Assembly: GCA_030248225.1 (NCBI GenBank)
Contig: JASANE010012823.1
Span: forward strand, 106,886-170,885
Direction of reading: 5' to 3'
Source of the DNA: Trileptium ribeirensis
Taxonomy: Eukaryota > Nematoda > Enoplea > Enoplida > Thoracostomopsidae
DNA length: 64,000 nucleotides
Part shown: piece by piece, positions 55,476-64,000 of the stretch
How positions within the stretch are numbered: position 1 is the first letter of the stretch
Layout of the letters: every line of letters starts with the position of its first letter
Notes under the pieces: model-generated
What the model saw: the letters and a program-made list of their open reading frames with translations, nothing else
Databases searched by the model: none
What the model was told of the DNA's origin: nothing
Program-made: the position numbers and the translations under genes

Positions 55476-58400
55476 TCCTAACTGATTAGTCTTTATTGGT
55501 TGACACAATGGTGTTTGTTTGTTGTAACAAGAATAAAAATATTTAGTTTTAATTTTTGCATGTATGTGTGTATAAAATATATGCAGTCTTTTAATAAACC
55601 AATAAAAGTCTTTGTTTATAACAATTTTTAACCTAAAAACTGGTCATTTTCGTTGCGTAAAACAAATTGTCTTCCAATTTTTACATATATTTTGGTCTGT
55701 TGACTAATAAAGTACGGGTAAAACACAGCTTGATCGCCCCCTCCCCAGCCCAACTTCGTTCCCGCGCCTATGGAAAGGATGTATAAACATCCACATATTT
55801 ATTGATTTTCATGTGTCCATGTAACAAGCAATAAAGCAAGCTAATGCACCATCTACGATAAGATGCGAATTAAAAACAAGTATATAACTTAGAATTACTG
55901 TGAAAAAGCTATAGAACAAAACGCTATAGTTACACTAAGCACACCAAATAAAATTTCTCCATTGACGGTTCAGCCGGATGCTTCGCTTGTCACACAGAGC
56001 CTAGCTAAACTCCCTGTTTGCAACATTAGGACTAGTTAAGCTATCAAAATGTACCATAGTAGTCCAGTTAAGCTATAGTTCACCCGAACTAGTTGAGTTG
56101 GACGCGTGACATGGCCCTGCTGGCGCATACATCTTGCCGTAAATGATGCACAATCGTTGCTTAGCCTAGCATTATACTCTTTGAAGAGCCATTAACAAAA
56201 GCTTAATTTATACAAGAAGCTTAGTAAACTATGTAGAGTACTATCAAGCTAAATGATTATATATAAAATCTAGCTAAAATGAGGAATTATATATACGCAT
56301 GATATTTTCAGGCGTAATAACAATAACTATTCTTGAAAGAAAGGTGGTAACGTAAAAAAAGTACCATTGCTTAGGTGACTTAACCTTCTCGTATTCTTAG
56401 GTATTCAGGTAATAGTTAATTTAAAAGGAAACCTAGTAAACCAGATTAGTATCAATCTAAATTTATGATATAAATTAACCTAAAATATTTGGAGCAAATA
56501 TAATTATGTCATCTTCAGACGTTTAATTAATTGTTGTTTGTTGATATATGTCCTATCCATTTCGTTGTGCCATGTATATCTGTATGCACATAATCTTGAT
56601 GCTCAATAATGCATGCGTAAGCTGCGCCCTTACCATCCTCTTTTGACAAAAGCGATTGCCATTCAGTTGTTCACTGAACACAAATTTCATTTTTGCGTTA
56701 AAGAACAGAAATTAGTTCGTTTCATATTCCATACATTATAATTTGAAAATGTTCGCGAATACATTGGTGTTAAAGTACAGGGGCCGAATTGCATTCGCTA
56801 ATGGCGTTATGGAACAGGAAAATGTCGAAATTGAATACGGCTATTAAAATCCGAGTTGTATTCGCTAACAACGTTTCGTATATCGTGTCAAAAGAGGGTG
56901 GTTGGGGGCGCATCTTAGGTTTACTTTTGCATAAACTTATGACTTTTGATATATGTGTGGATGTAAAATATAGAATATATAATAATTTAAGGCGAGTAAA
57001 GTTATCTGTAAGTTCTACAAATATACTAACAACCGTTAGGCTCGTACAACCACTTGCGATCACAGTGAAATGTTATATAGCATTACGTGCACGATGCACT
57101 GACACCACCTCCACATTTACTCTGATCGGAAAATTGATTTTTCTTGGGTAAAATGAATTGCACTATGAAGGAATGGTTAGTTATGACTATAATTTAATTA
57201 TGTAACTACAATACAATTTGTCGGCTTATGTGCATACATTTCGTTAACTGACGGCTTAAATTTCTTCAAAACATGTTGCAGCTTGCAACATGATAATCTA
57301 GAAGATTATATTACCTACAACCGTCAATTCAATCATTGAGGTTTCCTACATAGTACCGTTTGCAGTTTACTTTTGACCTGGGGCATCACCAAAAAAATCT
57401 TGATTAAATAAAGAAGTGGACTTTTATCGGTGCATTTCAATTTTTTGTACTCAAAAAATCGCTAAAATTCAAAACAATTACGACTTGTGTACATACTTTG
57501 GCACCGTTTTCAAAAAAGGAAGGCAACTACAATGTTTTGCTTTTCAGAAAAAAGTTAGAAACTTCTAAACACAATTAGACACACTTAAAAATCAACCATT
57601 TTGACGTTGCAAGTTCTTACACAATTGTTTTTTTTTACACATCACGTGTTTTCCAATACAGTTAGTACTAGTGTTGTCTATGTATGTAAATACTATGAAA
57701 ACAAGTGGTACGTTCGCGCTTACTAAAAACGATCGATTAGGTAGTTAAGCTTTGATACAAAATATGACAGTATTGTGATTGCCTAACAAATAATTATTTT
57801 CCGACATTAATTAATCAAGATATATATATAAAATTTCCGGAAACGGCCGCAAAATAGTGTTACGATTTTTCTATTTCTTTTTCTTTTTTTACAAGTATAA
57901 ATCGATAACCGATATCGATACATACATGGTACAATGAGGCACGTGTTGATTTGTAAGAAAATAAAGCCACACACACACAAAAAGATTGTGAAACACACGG
58001 TCGATCCGTCGGTCTTTCATAAAGCTAGCTCTATAATATAATTATTAAGTTTCCAGCAGAAATAAATTATTGATATCGAATATCAATATATACGATTATG
58101 TCGTATATTTATTTTAGCAAAAGTTAAGATTTTGTTACTGGCGATATATGTAATAAGAGAACGTTTGCCATTAGTACGTTTATTAGTATGTAGACACTGG
58201 GTTTCCCTCGACTTTTCGTAGCCTAGGACTACTCTATGACTCACAAAGCCTTATTTACACACCGGGGATGGATGGATATCCACACAAATTTCGTCCACAG
58301 AAAGAGTCCGAAACTATTGAGTCAGTGATCGGTCTTCGTAAACAGTATCTCTCTGGGGCAAGGCCTTAAACGACAACTATGTTTTTTCACTTGTCTGTAT

Positions 58401-60110
58401 CGTAACTGTTTACTGTTGTTGTTGTAGATTGCCGCTAATACACTTTGAGAGCTAAAATGTCACTCATATTTCCCTCCTGCATATCTCAGATTACGACAAA
58501 ATTAATGATAATGTTTACACCAAAATATTATGTATTAGTTTGCTTGTTCATTGATAACTTTCTTGTCAGCAACAAAGCTCTGAGGAAATACAACAGTGAC
58601 AAAAATAAATTACTTACAGATTAAGCTGCTGTGATATTAAGAATATCGATATGATTTTGTTATGAAAGTTCAACAGTGTGTTCCTTGTAATGAATTCGAA
58701 TTCGGTTTTGCTTGAGAGTTGTCTTTTTGATGCATCCAAATCTTACTGTGATGATCGTTATACGAACAATGTTGAAAGCATTTGTAATTCGGACAATAAT
58801 TGATGGTAGTTGTTTTGTTTTTGTGTTTACTATTATTTATGTGTTGAAGAAAATATGATTTCAACCAATTTGACAACACAAACTCAATTTTCATTCAAAT
58901 TTACTGAAATTGTTGGTAAAAATATTTTGAAATGTAAATTTGTTATGCCCTAACTATGCTCCCGTAACCATGGGCGTAACCGCGAGCAGAAACGTGAGAG
59001 TTCGAATCAAATTATAAAATCAGCGTCATATAAAAGTAGGGAGACAGCTTGAGATGTATAAATGTGCAATGGAATGTGATTGATTAAGCTGAGTGCGATT
59101 TCGAAGAACCCCTGCTTAATAAAGACTGTGGGTACAGATCACTTACCTTACCCCGGCGGTAATTACGCCACCAACTTTAACCAATCTTACTTTGTCATCA
59201 GCAATTTTGTTTACATTGCAATAATAAAAAAATTAGTCAAATCAAAAGGGTTTATAAATCCACAGCTTTTTGTGTAATTTCATTGTTTTGTGTAACGTAT
59301 GCATATATTATTCGGTTTCAGCGGTAGCTTTGAAAAATATTTTTAGTTCAATTAAATTTCTGATCCATGCGATTCTGTGAAGTTTGAACTAAAAAAGATA
59401 AATACAATTCATTATCTGGCGGCTGCGCTAATAAAATATTATTTATAATCAGGTGTGCGTCCTCAGGAAACGTAATTGATGTGACGTTATGATAACTGAA
59501 CAAAAATATCTCATGTTCCTGCTATATCCATCCACAACAGGTAGAAAATGAAGCCCCATATTCAAATCAATGCATCTCCCAAAAAGTGTCTATTGTTATT
59601 CGAGCAAAACAGAATGGATAATCAGCTGTAAGAGGAATAACCCCTTGCTGATTCTCTTTTTATTCAATTGTACACCCTTTTCTTATAATGTATTCACTGT
59701 GTTTAATATACCATTTGTTCTACCTAACAGACACTTCTGCAGACTGTTAGGGGTGTATTTTTGAATAAATTTTTGTTTGTTTGTTTGTTTTTGTTTGATT
59801 AACCGTTTATAATTAACCACATCAGGTATTAAGTCACGCCGCACATTTGTCATCGGCTGTAAAAAAATTTCACTGTGCGAAACTTGAAATGTCTCTCTCA
59901 TGGCAGTGTTTCGGTTACTTAGAAAATTCTTTTTATTGCATAAATACAACACCGTCAATTGATTCAACTAATTGTCACAAGCACAGATTTTTCTCATAGA
60001 CGTTTCCTCAAGCAGGTGCACAAAATTCGAACAATATGCAGTATCATATCCGCAGCTTATAGAAAAGACGAATAACCTGTTGTACTATTTTGCAGCAAAG
60101 GTATAGTCTT
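55476..60110. other. 4.6 kb without a recognised gene
   Basis: AT-rich. Overlapping frames on both strands at 56770-57151 have no domain and no clear splice or start support. A 9-bp-arm palindrome lies at about 57270-57290 (CATGTTGCAGCTTGCAACATG). A retroelement-like tail GAATAAATTTTTG with a TTTG microsatellite is at 59763-59800. Confidence 0.4.
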
Positions 60111-60366
60111 CTACACTGAAAATAGGTTTCTGTGAAATTTAAAAGAACGTTCTTTGAATTTTGCAACACCAGATATACTTTTAAAATTCAAAGAAACATT
60201 CCTTGAAATTCAAAGAATTATTTTTTAAGAATAACGTATCTTTGAAAATTCAAAGATAGTTTTTTGAAATTTCAAGGAATATTTATTGGAATTTTAAACG
60301 AATATCTGGTGGTGCAAAATTCTTAGAAATTTATTTTAAATTGCACAAAATGTATTTTAAGTGTGG
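60111..60366. mobile_element. 256-bp full-length palindromic (foldback) element
   Basis: Left ACACTGAAAATAGGTTTCTG and ACACCAGATATACTTTTAAA are mirrored by TTTAAACGAATATCTGGTGGTG and ATGTATTTTAAGTGTGG. The two halves pair along nearly the whole length through repeated TTTGAAATTCAAAG words. Noncoding MITE. No certain target duplication. Confidence 0.75.
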
Positions 60367-62178
60367 TTGTGCCACTTGGTTAGTTTCAAGCTAAACGTAC
60401 AATGTCGACTATCCAAACATATTTCCGTCTTTCGTTTATATGAATATCCTGAGGCCGCAAAGATATTTTATTACATAGTTATGCTGTAGGGTTTGAAGTC
60501 AGATTTTTACTAGTGGTTCATTTCACTTTTAAGTTGCTCAGGATTACATTTGCAATAAAGCTAAAAATACCACTCCCTGGCTCGCTTCTTTATAACTGCT
60601 GGCAACAACTTTGACCAGGATTGTACGACTCTGTTAAATCATTGTATTTTCAGCTCTATGAAAACTCTGTTGTAGCTTCAATTTCTATAATGAGTGCACA
60701 AAATTTTATCAAAGTACTCATGCTTTTGTTGTGTACAACGTGCGAATTTCACATGACATAATTCCATGTCGAAGCTGTGATGTTTCATAAGAGTAGGCAA
60801 TATTAATTGATTGATTGACTGATCAATTGATCAGTTTAATATGGCAATTGATTTTAACTTCGTATATAAAATTGTATAGCCATATTTTTTATATAATAAA
60901 ATAAAATTATCAAATTCTTCCGTGTATATTTAAACTCATCGCTCTCGACACTATATGTGTTTTCTCTGGTTTGTATTACAGTTGCCGCATTGAAGTTTTA
61001 TCAAACTACATTTCTATACATGGGTCAGCTCTTGCTTTATCTTCTAAACGGAAACTAGATACGATAGCTGTAATTTCAAGCGATTACAACACGAATGTCG
61101 ATGTTTTACCGCACACACGCATTTGGGTTTGACTATACAGATTGTTGTAAATTACAATTTCTGATGTCGCTAGGTTTGGCACAATTGCGATTGTGCAACT
61201 AGTCTGAGTTACATAAGCTTCTATGCGAATTTATATGGCTTATAGAAACTTAGAGCGATGAATTATAGTTGTATATTTTAAAATATTTCATAAAATTATT
61301 GGCTAAATCATTAATGTGTTTGTTTGAATGTCGCGAGATTGATTACCGTTGTGCCATAAACATGCAGGCTGTAGTTTCTGGAGTTTAGCTGCAGGAATCA
61401 GCAGCGATTCTTGTCTTTATTCGTCGTGGTGTCATCTTCTGATATTTTAGTTATTTCATTACTTATAGACCACTTTGGTCATGTCATCAGACCGCCTCAT
61501 TTAGCGGTACGTCTACCCACACCAGCGCTGGGATCTCATGCTCTTGGAGATCTCAGCGTAACATGCTTACTACTTTTATGTCTCAAACAATACATTCTGA
61601 GACAGCGACACTCTGAAACATTATTGTAATGCACTGGCAGCAGTCAACAGTTTTGATGGGACTGAAAGTTTTGGTAGAACCAAGCAGTAACAAGATTGAA
61701 ACACAGAGTAACCTAACTTTGTCTCTCTATAACCTCGATACCGGTCACTTACGGGGAACGGTTGACCTAGGCTTGATCACAGGTTGATGCTGATAGGTGA
61801 CCGATAGTGGTGTATTGATTGATATTGAATTATACCCAGAATATTATTTAAAAACGTTTAAAATAGTTTAAAAATAGATTAAACGATATTTATTGGTTAA
61901 ATGAATGATAGAACATTCGCAGATAACAACATAAAATATTGAGTTTGAATTTCAATCGCGCGGGAAATGTTATTTTTTGAAGTTATTAGCCAAAGTACTT
62001 GATTGCCGCCATAATTTCTCTCAGACTCAGACATTTAATTATAAGCGAGCAGAACAGCCTAAACAATTTTTGGTTATCAGTACGTTGCTACGTTCTTTAC
62101 CATTTTCGGAAACACATCTTTGATAACTTTTTTGATTATAGGATTTGTAATAATATAAAAGCCATATTTATTTTTTAA
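60367..62178. other. Intergenic, no gene seen
   Basis: A perfect 18-bp palindrome ACTGATCAATTGATCAGT is at 60818-60835. A dyad GATCTCATGCTCTTGGAGATC is at about 61532. The frame at 61411 shows no domain. Confidence 0.4.
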
Positions 62179-62493
62179 GCTGTATTCACACGTCAAAGTT
62201 TTTGCTCAAAATTTGAGCTAAAAGTCTTAAATCAGATTTTGATCAAAATTTGATCAAACTTTGATCAATATTTGAATGTAATTTGTAATGGAAAAATATG
62301 GCAAACCGTCCTGCTTCAAAAGTTGAGCTAAAAAATTTTCAGGCTCTATTCTTTTGTTGTGATTGGCTAAAGCAATATGCTAGAAAAGTTAACAGTGCTT
62401 ACACGTTCAAATTCACCAAAAAGAAACGCTTTCCAATTTTGATCAAAATTTGAGTTCAAAATTTGAACACAAAGTTCAACATGTGAACCCAAC
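62179..62493. mobile_element. TTAA-flanked inverted-repeat element, copy 3
   Basis: Flanked by a perfect TTAA on both sides (62175-62178 and 62494-62497). The ends GCTGTATTCACACG and CATGTGAACCCAAC are inverted. The interior has TTTGATCAAAATTTGATCAA, and the central GATTGGCTAAAG is the complement of copy 2, so it lies in the opposite orientation. Confidence 0.75.
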
Positions 62494-62497
62494 TTAA

Positions 62498-63460
62498 CTA
62501 AAATGTCTGGTTTATATAATTTTGATCCATCATTATAGCAAGCCAGAGCAGCCACCCGCATACCCCCAATTGGGGGGCATCAGCCTTGGGGGGTCACCAC
62601 AGTGGCAAAGAAAATCTGTTAAAATTCGAATGAATAGTTGCATAGTTAGGATTGGACGCTAACAGGGCTACCACCCCGAAAATCTAAAATCAGAGGGACT
62701 TCCTTCAAAAGCAGAGGAACTACAATTCTGTTTAAAAATTTCCACTGTTTTTTACCACATCGCTTCATTTAATTACTAAAGCTATGCCTAGTTCCCGACC
62801 CCGAATACCTTCCAAACAATCTCTGGAGCTTAAAGCGCCGCCAAAAGAAGGTGGACCACCAGAAGGCCTAACAACTGCCAACGGTTACAGCCTTCTTCCA
62901 GCAGTAACAGTCTAAATTGCGAGAAGCACCAGATGCAACTACTTCAGCACATGCTAGTGGTGCAGCTACCGAAGTGGAGCATACCGAAGGTAACATTCAT
63001 TGAACGAAGCGGTGTCAGACAAAGGCGGTTTCAATGACTGAATCTGACAAGAGACTAGGTTTGTCGTTGCTTCATTGATCTTAAGAACAGTATGCCTGGT
63101 TTCGAAAATGGGGGCCTAGACCCTGGGACTTTAGGGGGGGACCGCACCCCTAGTTGCTCCGGCACTGCATTATTGATCCTCAAGTGACATTTTGCGAACT
63201 TTACAACGGTTTATTTGCTAAATAAAAACAAACATTGAGAGCTTCCGCTGGCTATTGTCCCTGAAAGGTGTCAATTATTACTTGAATTATACGGCTTTGT
63301 GCGTGTGCACGTTACGTCCGATCCGATCAGATATGATTTCAACTACTATTGAATACAGACTGTGACTTGCATCTAATCCGACGCGTAGTGCCTCCCGCAC
63401 GAATACTTGCACTAGGTTGTTTCTCTTTTTTGATATAACGCCCGGTCCCTAAACTCGACA
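62498..63460. other. Intergenic, with a coding-like patch
   Basis: 62770-62995 has codon-like composition (APPKEGGPPEGLTTANGY in one frame, EAPDATTSAHASGAATEVE in another) with CTTCTTCCAG and GAAGGTAAC as possible splice signals. I cannot assemble a gene. A palindrome CCCCCAATTGGGGG is near 62563. Confidence 0.35.
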
Positions 63461-64000
63461 TGGGCCTTTATGTATACATCTTTACGATGTGCCCCATCTT
63501 GAAAAATCAGTATCCCCGTGGAGAAATTTTTGACCACCCCTTGTTATAAATTAAATATTTCGACTTTTCTTACCCCCAGGCTAATCGTCTTACTAACGTG
63601 GGCGCATCTCGCAGTTATCTTCCATGACTGCTCATACTCAATCCGTTTAGTGCTATAGCTTTACGTGACACGGGCCTTTATGTATGTATCTTTACGATGT
63701 GCCCCATCTTGAAAAATCAGTATCCCCGTGGAGAAATTTTTGACCACCCCTTGTTATAAATTAAATATTTCGACTTTTCTTACCCCCAGGCTAATCGTCT
63801 TACTAACGTGGGCGCATCTCGCAGTTATCTTCCATGACTGCTCATACTCAATCCGTTTAGTGCTATAGCTTTACGTGACACGGGCCTTTATGTATGTATC
63901 TTTACGATGTGCCCCATCTTGAAAAATCAGTATCCCCGTGGAGAAATTTTTGACCACCCCTTGTTATAAATTAAATATTTCGACTTTTCTTACCCCCCAG
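63461..64000 (+). repeat. 210-bp satellite running off the window edge
   Basis: TTTACGATGTGCCCCATCTT recurs at 63481, 63691 and 63901. The 210-bp units appear identical except for the first few bases of unit 1 and an extra C at the very end of the window. At least 2.6 copies; the array continues past 64000. Confidence 0.9.

Noticed and set aside
56770..57151. Overlapping 97- and 120-codon frames on opposite strands
   Set aside because: No domain and no splice or start context. Mutual overlap suggests one or both arise by chance.

Overview
This is a 64 kb stretch of AT-rich eukaryotic nuclear DNA, almost certainly from an invertebrate animal. Genes are split by kilobase-scale introns with GT/AG junctions, gene density is low, and most of the window is transposon remnants, foldback elements and tandem arrays. 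I cannot name the species or phylum from the sequence alone. There is no operon structure, no CRISPR array and no rRNA.

Three protein-coding loci are well supported. (1) 861-7362, minus strand: a three-exon linker histone H1 of 178 aa, with two introns of about 2.5 and 3.5 kb interrupting a gene type that is intronless in most animals. (2) 19090-24359, minus strand: a three-exon gene of 490 aa with a glycine-zipper-like hydrophobic segment and a long Ser/Thr-rich tail. I recognise the conserved N-terminal half only as an uncharacterised animal family. Its 5' end is tandemly duplicated just upstream. (3) 42125-43900, plus strand: an intact 591-aa reading frame with a coiled coil, a long disordered middle and a C-terminal RRM-like domain of the type found in LINE ORF1 proteins. 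The last codons and 3' flank are tandemly duplicated downstream.

Mobile DNA dominates. There is a Merlin-type DNA transposon with ~410-bp inverted repeats and a perfect 8-bp target duplication (12369-13807), a second decayed Merlin transposase (26761-27804, minus), a Gypsy-type pol relic (37445-39384, minus), several LINE 3' ends (51985-55475), and at least five families of inverted-repeat elements. One of these is a TTAA-flanked family with three copies (4904, 49826, 62179). Another has CCCAACTA ends and three copies (15301, 17983, 29036). Tandem arrays have periods of 18, 54, 78-81 (159-bp dimers), 83, 90, 93, 99-105, 117, 152 and 210 bp.

The strangest stretch is 29253-29951: 699 consecutive bases without a single T on the plus strand, followed by about 300 T-poor bases, sitting inside one copy of the CCCAACTA element. 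The other copies at 15301 and 17983 lack the block. Because every stop codon needs a T (and an A on the complement), all six frames are open there, so the long reading frames in that block are not evidence for genes. It is either a very unusual insertion or an assembly artefact, and this should be settled first.

The genes show no obvious functional link. H1 acts in chromatin. The 490-aa protein has no assigned role. The 591-aa protein is probably a nucleic-acid-binding protein of retroelement origin.
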